A stretch of 64,000 bases of DNA from Flavobacterium sp. MC2016-06 (GTDB taxonomy: Bacteria > Bacteroidota > Bacteroidia > Flavobacteriales > Flavobacteriaceae), in contig NZ_WMID02000013.1 in the NCBI RefSeq assembly GCF_009711165.2, positions 91,729 through 155,728 of the forward strand, in the 5' to 3' direction. The translations under genes and the position numbers were made by a program. This document shows, in pieces, positions 42,161 through 50,316 of the stretch; positions within the stretch are counted from its first letter, which is position 1, and every line of letters starts with the position of its first letter. The notes under the pieces are model-generated. The model was not told the DNA's origin, made no database searches, and saw only the letters and a program-made list of their open reading frames with translations.

Positions 42161-42367
42161 GTTTTTACTAGTAAACATCTGTTAATCAATAAGAAATAAA
42201 TTACAGATTTATGTTTTTCTTTTTAGCAAAAATGTTATACGAAAAAACTTATAAAATGTATTTAAAAATGTTAAAAATCTGATTATCAGGGTTTGTTTAA
42301 TTGGTTTCAAATAAAATATTAGAAGAAAAAAGCTACTTTTAATCCGGTAATTAAAAAAATTTATATC

Positions 42368-42985
42368 ATGAAAACAAGAATCACACTTTTTTTAGCGCTA
42401 TTTACTTTTTATTTTGCAAATGCTCAACAAGAGGATCAAGTTGACTCGGAAATGAAATCAGCAAAGGGCATTACTTTTCAACATGGAGACATGTTTATTG
42501 AAGGTTCAATCCAAATTACTACCGGCGGTGATCAGGATTATTACGCGTTTAACCCAAAATTCGGTTATTTATTAAACGACAAATTTGCTGTTGGAGGACA
42601 ATTAAACTTCTCTAGCAACAAATATGAATCTACAGGTACAAAGACAAATGTTTTTGGAATAGGCGGTTTTGCTAGATATTATGTATTAGAATTAGATAAA
42701 AAACGCTTTAAAGCCTACGGAGAAGTTGGTTTAGGTTATGGAAGAAATAAAGTAGAGACTCCACTAGGCTCTGATGACAGTAATAGTCTTACCGCTAATA
42801 TTAATGTTGGTTTAAACTATTTCCTAACTAAAAACATTGCTGTTACTTTTACACTCGCCAATATATTATCTTACAACAGTGTTTCTCCAGAAAACGGACC
42901 TTCGTCAAATACTTTTCAATTGAATATTAATTTATTTGAAAACATTTTTGACCAGCCAAAATTTGGACTGCTTTATAAATTTTAG
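42368..42985 (+). CDS. Outer-membrane beta-barrel protein, paralogue B
   Basis: This 205-residue protein has a signal peptide ending NAQQ (about 19). It aligns end to end with paralogue A: DQELNSAKGVQFQKGDMFIEGS against DSEMKSAKGITFQHGDMFIEGS, and the last 60 residues (NYFLTKNIAVTFTLANILSYNSVSPENG) are nearly the same. The central loops (residues about 75-95 and 125-135) differ most, as expected for surface loops. Each gene has its own terminator, so they are separate transcripts arising from a tandem duplication. The function is unknown. Confidence 0.85.
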   Translation: MKTRITLFLALFTFYFANAQQEDQVDSEMKSAKGITFQHGDMFIEGSIQITTGGDQDYYAFNPKFGYLLNDKFAVGGQLNFSSNKYESTGTKTNVFGIGGFARYYVLELDKKRFKAYGEVGLGYGRNKVETPLGSDDSNSLTANINVGLNYFLTKNIAVTFTLANILSYNSVSPENGPSSNTFQLNINLFENIFDQPKFGLLYKF

Positions 42986-43006
42986 ATTGTTTTTTAAATT
43001 CATCAT

Positions 43007-43038
43007 AAAAAGCTGTTCTATTTTGGAACAGCTTTTTT
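43007..43038 (+). terminator. Intrinsic terminator after barrel paralogue B
   Basis: AAAAGCTGTTC pairs with GAACAGCTTTT with a short ATTTTG-type loop and a T tail. Confidence 0.88.
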
Positions 43039-43107
43039 TATTCTCTTTAGACATTCCCTTTGTATCTTTGAATCTTTATAAAACCTCAGCAACTTTAAAA
43101 GAAAAAA

Positions 43108-44073
43108 ATGCTCGACGAAACCCCAAAACGATTTGACCGTATTGTTGCCATTCTGATTCAATTACAATCTAAAAAAATTGTAAAAGCACAAGAATTGGCC
43201 GATCGTTTTGAATGCAGTTTAAGAACTATTTATAGAGATATTAGAACTCTTGAAGCTTCTGGAGTGCCTATTTACAGTGAAGCTGGAGTTGGCTATGCTT
43301 TAATGGACGGCTACAGATTACCTCCTGTAATGTTTACACGCGAGGAAGTGAGCAGTTTTATTGCTGCCGAAAAACTAATGCAGAAATTTACTGATCCATC
43401 CCTGGGAAATCATCATGCATCGGCAATGTATAAACTCAAATCGGTTATGAGAAGTACTGATAAAGATTGGCTTTCGAATATCGAATCAAAAATTTTAATG
43501 CAGACTTCAGAACCAATGTTCAACGACAGTTCTCCCAATACATTAGCTCTTTTGTTTGAAAGTATTGCAGAAAAAAAACAAATCCTTCTTTCATACAAAA
43601 CGATAGAATCTGTTGAAGTTAGCCACAGAAACATAGAGCCTGTTGGTGTTTTTCATGAACATAACAATTGGTATTTTTTAGGATATTGTCATTTGCGACA
43701 AGACTATCGTCAGTTTAGAACAGATAGAATACAGGGAATTAAAAAAACGGATCTTAAGTTTACTATTGAACATGATTCTCTGGAAACTTATTTGGCTAAA
43801 ACAGAACATCCTATACAAACGACAAAAGTTCGAATCTTGGTTCCGAAGAAAATCTGTGGTTATCTGCGTTACGAACAAAAATACCACGGTTATGTTTCTC
43901 AAAAAGAAGTTGAGGACGATCAAATAGAAATGACTTTTATGTCACGTGATATCGTAAATGGATTTCCGCGTTGGTTTTTGATGTTTGGAGATTATGCAAA
44001 AATCCTAGAACCAGAAATGCTAAAAGAAAATGTCTTGAAATTACTCGAAATCAACAGAGAAAGACTTTTATAA
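43108..44073 (+). CDS. WYL-domain transcriptional regulator, YafY-like
   Basis: This 321-residue protein begins with an HTH_11/DeoR-like helix-turn-helix (RFDRIVAILIQLQSKKIVKAQELADRFECSLRTIYRDIRTLEASG, residues 8-52). A WYL sensor domain follows (about 145-225: ILLSYKTIESVEVSHRNIEPVGVFHEHNNWYFLGYCHLRQDYRQFRTDRI), then a WCX extension to the end. WYL regulators respond to nucleic-acid fragments or other small ligands. The convergent neighbour is a DinB-fold gene and they share a terminator, so its target is not obvious from position. Confidence 0.92.
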   Translation: MLDETPKRFDRIVAILIQLQSKKIVKAQELADRFECSLRTIYRDIRTLEASGVPIYSEAGVGYALMDGYRLPPVMFTREEVSSFIAAEKLMQKFTDPSLGNHHASAMYKLKSVMRSTDKDWLSNIESKILMQTSEPMFNDSSPNTLALLFESIAEKKQILLSYKTIESVEVSHRNIEPVGVFHEHNNWYFLGYCHLRQDYRQFRTDRIQGIKKTDLKFTIEHDSLETYLAKTEHPIQTTKVRILVPKKICGYLRYEQKYHGYVSQKEVEDDQIEMTFMSRDIVNGFPRWFLMFGDYAKILEPEMLKENVLKLLEINRERLL

Positions 44074-44074
44074 A

Positions 44075-44104
44075 AAAATGCCTCAAAATTTGAGGCATTT
44101 TTTT
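44075..44104. terminator. Bidirectional terminator between convergent genes
   Basis: AAATGCCTCA pairs with TGAGGCATTT around AAATT, with an A run on one side and a T run on the other, so it can serve both the WYL regulator and the DinB-fold gene. Confidence 0.9.
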
Positions 44105-44119
44105 GAAAACTCTGAAATT

Positions 44120-44599
44120 TTATCTTTCCCAGAAAAACGGCGGCTCAATATTTAAAGCTCTTAAATACACATATCCTTGACCACGATGATGGATTTCGTT
44201 ATCAATAAAATATAAAATATTCTGAATTACAGTAAATTCATATTGTCCGAATAAATTGAATGTTTCGTTGAAATCTTCAATTGATAACTTCTCCCAATAT
44301 TTATTGATTTCTGCAGTGGCTTCATCCCATTTTTCAAGGTATTGCCCTTTAAAAATCAATTTTTCAGATGCTTCTGTGTAAGGTTCTGTAGTTTTATTTA
44401 CAATTCCTTTTAAAGCTGGAACGCCAATTTCTAAAAGTTCGTCAGCTAATTTTGCAAACGGTCTCATTCCTCCTATCGAAAATTCGAAAAAATCTTTCTC
44501 AGGAAAAAGCTCAATAACGCGTCTTGTAAGGGCGCGGTGTCCTTGCCAGTGTTTCAACAAATCTTCTGGAGTAATTACTTGTGCAGCTAATGTTTTCAT
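44120..44599 (-). CDS. DinB/YfiT-fold metal-binding protein
   Basis: This 159-residue four-helix-bundle protein has the DinB-like pattern: an N-terminal His in LLKHWQGHRALTRRVI (about 17-21), a middle helix and the C-terminal FIDNEIHHRGQGYVYLRALNI (about 130-150), where the paired His residues bind metal with the first His. Members include bacillithiol- or mycothiol-dependent transferases and damage-inducible proteins of unknown substrate. It lies convergent to the WYL regulator and divergent from thiL. Confidence 0.85.
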   Translation of the reverse strand: MKTLAAQVITPEDLLKHWQGHRALTRRVIELFPEKDFFEFSIGGMRPFAKLADELLEIGVPALKGIVNKTTEPYTEASEKLIFKGQYLEKWDEATAEINKYWEKLSIEDFNETFNLFGQYEFTVIQNILYFIDNEIHHRGQGYVYLRALNIEPPFFWER

Positions 44600-44763
44600 A
44601 ATTTTAAAGTTTTATATTTTAATACTTCAAAAGTAAAATGGGCTGGTGACAACAGTTTGTCAGCAGGAAAAATTAAATTCATTTTTTACTCAAATTATTT
44701 ATTTTCTATTGAGAATTCAGGTGTTCGCAGAAATCATTAAATTAAAAATAGATAAAACCTTTG

Positions 44764-44771
44764 TACCTTTG
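44764..44771 (+). promoter_or_regulatory. -7 promoter element of thiL
   Basis: TACCTTTG matches TAnnTTTG exactly, 28 bases before the ATG at 44800. The element overlaps an in-frame upstream TTG, which argues against that TTG as the start. The -33 position has no TTTG. Confidence 0.5.
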
Positions 44772-44799
44772 CAGCTTACAAACTTTGGAACTTAAAAAA

Positions 44800-45846
44800 A
44801 TGATCGAAGATAAAAATCCGCAACGAACTAGTATTGCTCAATTGGGCGAGTTTGGCTTAATTGAACACTTGACCAAAAATTTTGATGTAACACAAGAATC
44901 TACTTTAAAAAGTATTGGTGATGATGCTGCAGTTTTAGATTTTAAAGATAAAAAAGTAGTCGTTTCTACCGATTTACTAATAGAAGGCGTACATTTTGAC
45001 TTGGCTTATATGCCGTTGAAACATTTAGGATACAAAGCAGTCGTTGTAAATGTGTCAGACATTTGCGCGATGAATGCAAGGCCAACACAAATTACGGTTT
45101 CTGTTGCCGTTTCTAATCGTTTTCCGCTAGAGGCTTTAGAAGAATTGTTTGAAGGAATTACACACGCCGCAAAAGAATACAAAGTTGATGTTATTGGCGG
45201 TGACACAACCTCATCTCAAAAAGGGTTAATCATAAGCATTACGGCTATTGGTGAAGCTGACGAAGAAGAGATTGTGTATAGAAATGGTGCGAAACAAACC
45301 GATTTACTTGTTGTAACGGGTGATATCGGTGCCGCTTATATGGGATTGCAGGTTTTAGAAAGAGAAAAACAAGTTTTTCAGGTAAACCCAAATAACCAGC
45401 CGGATTTAGATGCTTACACTTATTTGATAGAACGTCAGTTAAAACCTGAAGCTCGAAAAGACGTTCGCACTTTATTGCATGCACTTGAAATCAAACCAAC
45501 TTCTATGATTGACATTTCAGACGGATTATCTTCAGAGATTATTCACTTATGCAAACAATCTAAAGTGGGTTGTAATTTATATGAAGACAAATTACCATTA
45601 GATCCGCAATTTATCTCTGCCTGCGAAGAATTTAATATTGATAGTACTACGGTTGCTATTAATGGCGGTGAAGATTACGAGCTTTTATTTACAATTGACA
45701 TTAATGATTTTGATAAAATAAAAGGAAATCCGAATTTCTCTATTATAGGACATATGGCAGAAGAAAATGAAGGAATACATCTTGTAACTCGTGCAAACAC
45801 AAAAATTGCTTTAAAAGCACGTGGCTGGGATTCCTTAAGCGAGTAA
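44800..45846 (+). CDS. thiL: Thiamine-monophosphate kinase
   Basis: This 348-residue enzyme phosphorylates thiamine phosphate to thiamine diphosphate, the last step of cofactor synthesis. The ATP/Mg site of the PurM-like fold is visible in KSIGDDAAVLDF (about 43), VSTDLLIEGVHFDL (about 62), HLGYKAVVVNVSDICAMNARPTQ (about 83), VIGGDTTSS (about 130), MIDISDGLSSEI (about 230) and NGGEDYELLFTID (about 290). The start was set at ATG 44800 because the earlier TTG lies next to the promoter element. No other thiamine genes are nearby and no TPP riboswitch is seen. Confidence 0.96.
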   Translation: MIEDKNPQRTSIAQLGEFGLIEHLTKNFDVTQESTLKSIGDDAAVLDFKDKKVVVSTDLLIEGVHFDLAYMPLKHLGYKAVVVNVSDICAMNARPTQITVSVAVSNRFPLEALEELFEGITHAAKEYKVDVIGGDTTSSQKGLIISITAIGEADEEEIVYRNGAKQTDLLVVTGDIGAAYMGLQVLEREKQVFQVNPNNQPDLDAYTYLIERQLKPEARKDVRTLLHALEIKPTSMIDISDGLSSEIIHLCKQSKVGCNLYEDKLPLDPQFISACEEFNIDSTTVAINGGEDYELLFTIDINDFDKIKGNPNFSIIGHMAEENEGIHLVTRANTKIALKARGWDSLSE

Positions 45847-45852
45847 TTTTTA

Positions 45853-45930
45853 AAAACTCCAAATAAAAAATTCCAAATTCCAATGAAATAAGAACATTTT
45901 TGGAATTTGGAATTTTTTATTTGGAGTTTT
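45853..45930. terminator. Perfect 31-bp palindrome between convergent genes
   Basis: The arms at 45853-45883 and 45900-45930 are exact inverted repeats of 31 bases with a 16-base loop. The core is AATTCCAAATTCCAA, the same family as 1259-1361. It lies between thiL and the convergent response regulator and can terminate both. Confidence 0.9.
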
Positions 45931-45934
45931 ATTT

Positions 45935-46633
45935 TTAAAAAAGTCCTTTACTCTTTGCTTCTTTTACTAAATCTTCGTCAGAACCTGACTTTATTTTGAG
46001 TAATTCTTTGAGGTTGATTTTACGTTTTTCTATGGCTGTAAACGAAATGGGAATATATTCTGGCATAGAGTGAGGCTCAATTCCATTAGCCAAATGAAAT
46101 AAAATCTGTTTATCGTACTGATCTATTTCTATTGAATTATGAGGCGTTTGATTGAGCATTTTTACAACAGACTGACTATAATATTTTTCACTTTTAATTA
46201 CTTTGTCAAAGGCAGAAAGAAGTTCATCAAAAGTTAGATCGTTTTTAATAATCAAACCATTTGGCTGTATTGTTCTAATGATTGTTTTAATCTTAAGAAG
46301 CTCTGTATACATTGTAAGAAGTATGATCTTGCAATTGGGCATTTTTTTCAAGATTAATTTTGCTAGGTCTTCTCCCGAAAAAAGATCTTTTTCTTCATAA
46401 GCCGGCATACTAATATCTAAAAAAGCAACATCAAAATCTGGTTTTTCATTATCTACAATTAAATCATAAGCAGATCTGCAATCATGAGCCTGTGAAATCA
46501 GAAAATTATATTCTTTGGGATTATACCGCGTTATAGCATTCTTATATCCTTCTATAATAAAAGGATGATCATCAACTATTAAAATATTCCGCTTAATCAA
46601 TTGCGAAATTTGGGTTGTTAAGTCAGCTGTCAT
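45935..46633 (-). CDS. Response regulator, NarL-like receiver with divergent DNA-binding domain
   Basis: This 232-residue protein has a receiver domain (residues 15-145): acidic pair in LIVDDHPFIIEG (about 20), phospho-acceptor Asp in VAFLDISMPAY (about 72), Thr in IILLTMYTE (about 106) and Lys in LIIKNDLTF (about 130). The C-terminal part (about 170-232, DQYDKQILFHLANGIEPHSMPEYI, TAIEKRKINLKELLKI) has the position of a LuxR helix-turn-helix, but the helix sequence is atypical. Its start overlaps the kinase gene by 11 bases, so translation is coupled; the kinase is its partner. Confidence 0.9.
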   Translation of the reverse strand: MTADLTTQISQLIKRNILIVDDHPFIIEGYKNAITRYNPKEYNFLISQAHDCRSAYDLIVDNEKPDFDVAFLDISMPAYEEKDLFSGEDLAKLILKKMPNCKIILLTMYTELLKIKTIIRTIQPNGLIIKNDLTFDELLSAFDKVIKSEKYYSQSVVKMLNQTPHNSIEIDQYDKQILFHLANGIEPHSMPEYIPISFTAIEKRKINLKELLKIKSGSDEDLVKEAKSKGLF

Positions 46634-48680
46634 GTGCTTGCAGGTTAATTTTTTGATCTATTGGGACTTTAATTACAAGATGTGTTCCTTCTCGTTTGGC
46701 AGATTTAATAGTAACTGTACCCTTACATTCTAATACTCTATATTGAATATTGTGCAATCCTATTCCGTTTTTAGTTCTCTTTGTATCAAACCCAATTCCA
46801 TCATCAGAAACAGACAGAATCAAATGATCCATTTCACTTTTAAATTCAACTCTAATAATGTCGGCTTCAGCATATTTGTTACAATTTTGAAGTGCTTCCT
46901 GAACAATTCGATATAAATTAATCTTAACCATATTACTCACCAATTCCCACTTAATATAAGGATCGAATGAAACAATTAATTTGGAACTAAATGTATTTCT
47001 TTGGTTCTCAAATAATTTATTTAAAATCGCTACAAAATTATTAATTAATTCGGATTTTTCTCTATTTAAATCGTGAGAAATTTCGCGTATATCCTGCTCT
47101 ATGTTTTTAAGTTCAGCAAGATATTTTTTTCTTTTAGCTATAACCTCAACTTCATCAATTTTATCTAAACTATCCAAACTAATTCTTACACCAAACATTC
47201 TTCCCAAAACTCCGTCATGCAATTCTTGAGCTACCTTTTTCTTTTCTTTTATACGCGTTAGCTCAATTTCATTCTGTTGCGAAATCATCAGATTATAAAT
47301 ATCTTCATTTGCAATCTGTTGTTGCTGCTTAAAAAGTAATTCTCTATTTTTTGCTTGCTGCGTTTTGTAAACATAAAAAAACAACCCTAACAAAGTACAA
47401 ATACTAAAAACATAAACTAAGGTTTTATTTTTTTCCTGCAAAATCGAATTTTCGTCTTTTATTTCGTTAGTCTCATATTCAATTCTAGAGAACTTCTCTC
47501 CCATATTGCGTTCTGCCTTTTGTAATTTTTCATTAATTCTAATGTATTCTTCAGAATATCTAGAAGCATTTTTAGGGTCAACTACTGCCATTTGTTTGAG
47601 TGATTCTAATGTACTTCGCAGCGAATTAGTATTACGAGACAAAGTCAAAGCTTGTTTAGAAAACCGAAAAGCATTTATAGTGTCTTTTTTATACGTATAA
47701 TATTCAGACAAATGTATTTTATTTAATATTACACCAGATGTCAAACCTAAACTGTCTCTAATTTTTAACGCTCGATAAAATTCTCCAGGTAATCCATTTA
47801 GTTCTTCTAATTTGAATTTAGAATAAGCAGAATTATCTAACAGCATAGCATATAAGGCTTTATTCCCTCTAAATAGGTCTTTCTGTTCTAATCCTTTTTC
47901 AAAATTGATTTTTGCTTTTTTGTAATTGTGCATATTCAAATAAACAAAACCAATATTATTTAAAGAAGTAGCTTCTGATAGAAGTGCATCTGGAATTGTT
48001 TTTAGTTTGAGAATCTCTAATGCTTTATTATGAAAATCTAAGGCTTTTTCATATTCTTCACGTTCATTATATAATATTCCCAAAAGATTATAACATTCAT
48101 AAATTTGATTATCAACATCTTTTTGGTGTTTTAAAACTCTAAGCGCCTTAAATATTGTAATTTCACTCTGAAATAAATCCCCTTCTTTAAATTGTAGATC
48201 AGCTCTGCTAATAAATGTTTTAGCAAGATTTCCTTCGTCATTAATTCGAAGATATATTTTTTCTGCCGCGAAATAATTTATAAAAGCACTATCAGAGACT
48301 GCTTTTCCATTGTAATAATCCCCCAAATAGGTATAGGCTTTTGCTAGATTGACTGAGTCTTTACTTTTTTTTGACCTTTCTAAAATAAGAACTGAAATTT
48401 TCTTATAAGAATTCAAATCATCCATATTATAGTAGCGATTGGCCACTTTAAACAGATTTACTTTATTGATTGAATCGTCTTTTTGATTTATAATAATATC
48501 AAATGCTTTTTTGTTGTAATCCTGCTTGTATTTAAACGGAAGATCAATATCATTTGCTAAAGATAAATAGATAACAAGACTGTCTTCAGATGATTTTAGT
48601 GTTCGATCTTCAGCCTTTTTTTGAGTACACCCAAAAAAAGCAAGAGAAAGCAGTAATAATATTAAGAAATTATTTTTCAA
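46623..48680 (-). CDS. TPR-containing sensor histidine kinase (HisKA_3 type) with lipoprotein-like signal
   Basis: This 685-residue protein starts at TTG 48680, just downstream of the -7 element at 48700-48707; there is no in-frame ATG. The first 18 residues look like a lipoprotein signal (AFFGC, Cys18). TPR repeats fill about 60-395 (AKAYTYLGDYYNGKAVSDSAF, YNLLGILYNEREEYEKALDFHNKAL). A coiled coil and one membrane helix (LVYVFSICTLLGLFFYVY, about 428) follow. The HisKA_3 His is in KKKVAQELHDGVLGR (about 490), and the ATPase domain has QNCNKYAEA (N box), VSDDGIGFD (G1) and NGIGLHNI (G2). A periplasmic TPR sensor signalling to the cytoplasmic regulator is inferred. Confidence 0.9.
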   Translation of the reverse strand: MKNNFLILLLLSLAFFGCTQKKAEDRTLKSSEDSLVIYLSLANDIDLPFKYKQDYNKKAFDIIINQKDDSINKVNLFKVANRYYNMDDLNSYKKISVLILERSKKSKDSVNLAKAYTYLGDYYNGKAVSDSAFINYFAAEKIYLRINDEGNLAKTFISRADLQFKEGDLFQSEITIFKALRVLKHQKDVDNQIYECYNLLGILYNEREEYEKALDFHNKALEILKLKTIPDALLSEATSLNNIGFVYLNMHNYKKAKINFEKGLEQKDLFRGNKALYAMLLDNSAYSKFKLEELNGLPGEFYRALKIRDSLGLTSGVILNKIHLSEYYTYKKDTINAFRFSKQALTLSRNTNSLRSTLESLKQMAVVDPKNASRYSEEYIRINEKLQKAERNMGEKFSRIEYETNEIKDENSILQEKNKTLVYVFSICTLLGLFFYVYKTQQAKNRELLFKQQQQIANEDIYNLMISQQNEIELTRIKEKKKVAQELHDGVLGRMFGVRISLDSLDKIDEVEVIAKRKKYLAELKNIEQDIREISHDLNREKSELINNFVAILNKLFENQRNTFSSKLIVSFDPYIKWELVSNMVKINLYRIVQEALQNCNKYAEADIIRVEFKSEMDHLILSVSDDGIGFDTKRTKNGIGLHNIQYRVLECKGTVTIKSAKREGTHLVIKVPIDQKINLQAHDS

Positions 48681-48699
48681 CAGCGTTTTTGAGTTTCAT

Positions 48700-48707
48700 C
48701 AAAAATA
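48700..48707 (-). promoter_or_regulatory. -7 element of the kinase/regulator operon
   Basis: On the minus strand this reads TATTTTTG, an exact TAnnTTTG match. The start point would lie only about 10-15 bases before the TTG start at 48680. Confidence 0.5.
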
Positions 48708-48723
48708 CTAAAACTATAGACAC

Positions 48724-48761
48724 AAAAAAAAGGCTGCCAAAAAATTGGCAGCCTTTTTTTT
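48724..48761 (-). terminator. Terminator of the small secreted protein gene
   Basis: AAGGCTGCCAA pairs with TTGGCAGCCTT, flanked by A and T runs. It lies 3' of the small gene (minus strand) and separates it from the kinase gene. Confidence 0.92.
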
Positions 48762-48775
48762 ATATTTTATTCCTT

Positions 48776-49039
48776 TTAATCTAACTTAATTGCTCTACTG
48801 CTAGATTGGCTATCTGTTCCGAAAGAACTTGATTGATTTAATTTTAAAACTGATTGGTTTGTGCCGGTAAAATCGTCTACTTTTTTCTTACCAGGACCAA
48901 GTGGTCCTTGCTGACCTCCTGTACCATCTGTACCTAAGGGTACTATAGTTATAGTATTGTTTGTTTGTACTGGATTTGCAAATGATGTTGCTACCATTAC
49001 TAAAGAAAATAATCCGAATGTTAAAGCTGCTTTTTTCAT
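48776..49039 (-). CDS. Small secreted Gly/Ser-rich protein of unknown function
   Basis: This 87-residue precursor has a clear signal peptide (KKAALTFGLFSLVMVATSFA, cleavage before NPVQ). The mature part of about 66 residues has a short collagen-like stretch (GTDGTGGQQGPLGPGKKK) and a Ser/Gln-rich tail (SSSFGTDSQSSSRAIKLD). It has no Cys and no lipobox. It has its own terminator and lies between two signalling genes, and its leader contains nested inverted repeats. I do not recognise the family; small precursors of this form are seen beside regulators in Flavobacteriia, but that is only an impression. Confidence 0.7.
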   Translation of the reverse strand: MKKAALTFGLFSLVMVATSFANPVQTNNTITIVPLGTDGTGGQQGPLGPGKKKVDDFTGTNQSVLKLNQSSSFGTDSQSSSRAIKLD

Positions 49040-49048
49040 GATTTAGGA

Positions 49049-49120
49049 GGTATTAGATTTTTGATTTAAAATTGGGGCTATGATTCATTTTGTTCTGAAT
49101 CATGGTGTAAAACTAATACC
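49049..49120. promoter_or_regulatory. Nested inverted repeats upstream of the small secreted protein
   Basis: GGTATTAG (49049-49056) and CTAATACC (49113-49120) are perfect inverted repeats. They enclose a second perfect pair, ATGATTCA (49080-49087) and TGAATCAT (49096-49103). The outer repeat begins 9 bases 5' of the start codon, so it lies in the leader or operator region. Confidence 0.55.
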
Positions 49121-49215
49121 GTAATCGAAGAAAAGTTATATGAAAAAATGGGTTTATGGTAGATCATACCCAATTGTTAGTCAATGAGCATCAAATTAAT
49201 GTAATCGCCTAATTT

Positions 49216-50049
49216 TTAGGCTTCTAAATAATTACCTGTTGTAAAATCGGCAATAATTAGATCTACATTTGATTTATAAGTCTTTGAAAAAGGGATCTTT
49301 TTTGAGGAGTTTTTTATGTAACAAACTGAGCTTCCGTTATGAATCCTCGAAATATAATTTCGATTAATAACATAACTATTGTGAATTCTAAAAAATGGAT
49401 ACGACAAAAGACTCTCAAAATGCTTTAGAGTTTTAAAAGCAGTAATCATTTCGCCAGTATTTAAATAAATATCTGTAGAGTTATTATCGGCCTGAAAATA
49501 ACAAATATCAGCCGCATTTATGTACCTATAATCTCCATAGGATTTAATACAAATAATGAGCGGTTTCTCTGCAGTCTGGTGCGTATTTGCAACAGAAGGT
49601 TTTACTGAAAGAATTTCTGCATTAGAATCACTGAATTCAGTTTCTAAGAATGTGTTCTTGGCTTTTAAAACCATCTTGAGAAAATCAAAATGCACTAAAG
49701 GCTTTAACAGATAATCAAAAACACCATATTGTATGGCATCAAAAGCCAAATCTTTTTTAGATGTAGTAATGATGATCTTGGGTAGTATAGACAAAAATCT
49801 ATGTAATTCGCTTATAAAGAGAAGTGATAATTTACTCGATAAATCTTTTGGATCAATTTCTATAAATACCAGAGAAGGCTGATGTTCTAAAACCAAATAC
49901 AAACCATCTTGGTAATTCGCAGCCGAAGCCGTAAAAGTCAATTCTGAAAAACCTTCTGCAATAGTTTTAGTTTTCAAAATACTCTCTGCGTCATCGTCAA
50001 TTATAATATACGAATACTTTTTCAATGTTACATTTTGTTGATTTTTCAT
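49216..50049 (-). CDS. LytTR-family response regulator with Glu at the phospho-acceptor site
   Basis: This 277-residue protein has a receiver (about 12-130): acidic residues in YIIIDDDAESI, the beta3 strand LVFIEIDPKD in place of the usual LVFLDIDMP, Thr in IIITTSKK and Lys in YLLKPLVHF. The acceptor Asp is therefore Glu (codon GAA, confirmed on the DNA). The C-terminal LytTR DNA-binding domain (about 165-270) has ICYFQADNNSTDIYL and FFRIHNSYVINRNYISRI. Glu often mimics a phosphorylated Asp, so the protein may be locked on or controlled in another way. No LytS-type kinase is adjacent. Confidence 0.9.
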   Translation of the reverse strand: MKNQQNVTLKKYSYIIIDDDAESILKTKTIAEGFSELTFTASAANYQDGLYLVLEHQPSLVFIEIDPKDLSSKLSLLFISELHRFLSILPKIIITTSKKDLAFDAIQYGVFDYLLKPLVHFDFLKMVLKAKNTFLETEFSDSNAEILSVKPSVANTHQTAEKPLIICIKSYGDYRYINAADICYFQADNNSTDIYLNTGEMITAFKTLKHFESLLSYPFFRIHNSYVINRNYISRIHNGSSVCYIKNSSKKIPFSKTYKSNVDLIIADFTTGNYLEA

Positions 50050-50261
50050 TAATACTCAAAAACTATTCTTCTATGTCATGAGAAAGATAATACTACTTTA
50101 TCAATTCTAATGGAAAAATTCGTTTTTAGCATTTTATCCTTAATTAAAATTACAAATTTTGATTTTCTATATATTTAATTGTTAATACATTACTTCAAAA
50201 TGTTAACATATAAAAATAAAACATGCAAATGTTCGACAAAATGCATGCTCTAAATTAAAAA

Positions 50262-50295
50262 AAATCCCAAACTCCTATCAAGGAATTTGGGATTT
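50262..50295 (-). terminator. Terminator of glyS
   Basis: AAATCCCAAA pairs with TTTGGGATTT and an inner TCCT pairs with AGGA around ATCA. On the minus strand it is followed by a T-rich run, just 3' of glyS. The rest of the 50050-50316 gap holds only a small CATGCA/TGCATG pair. Confidence 0.85.
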
Positions 50296-50316
50296 ATATG
50301 ATTTTATATAATAAAA

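Noticed and set aside
44761..44799. TTG start of thiL
   Set aside because: It lies beside the TAnnTTTG promoter element, and the ATG at 44800 matches the usual protein start.
44700..44800. TPP riboswitch before thiL
   Set aside because: No conserved CTGAGA or ACCTGA-type boxes were found in the short leader.
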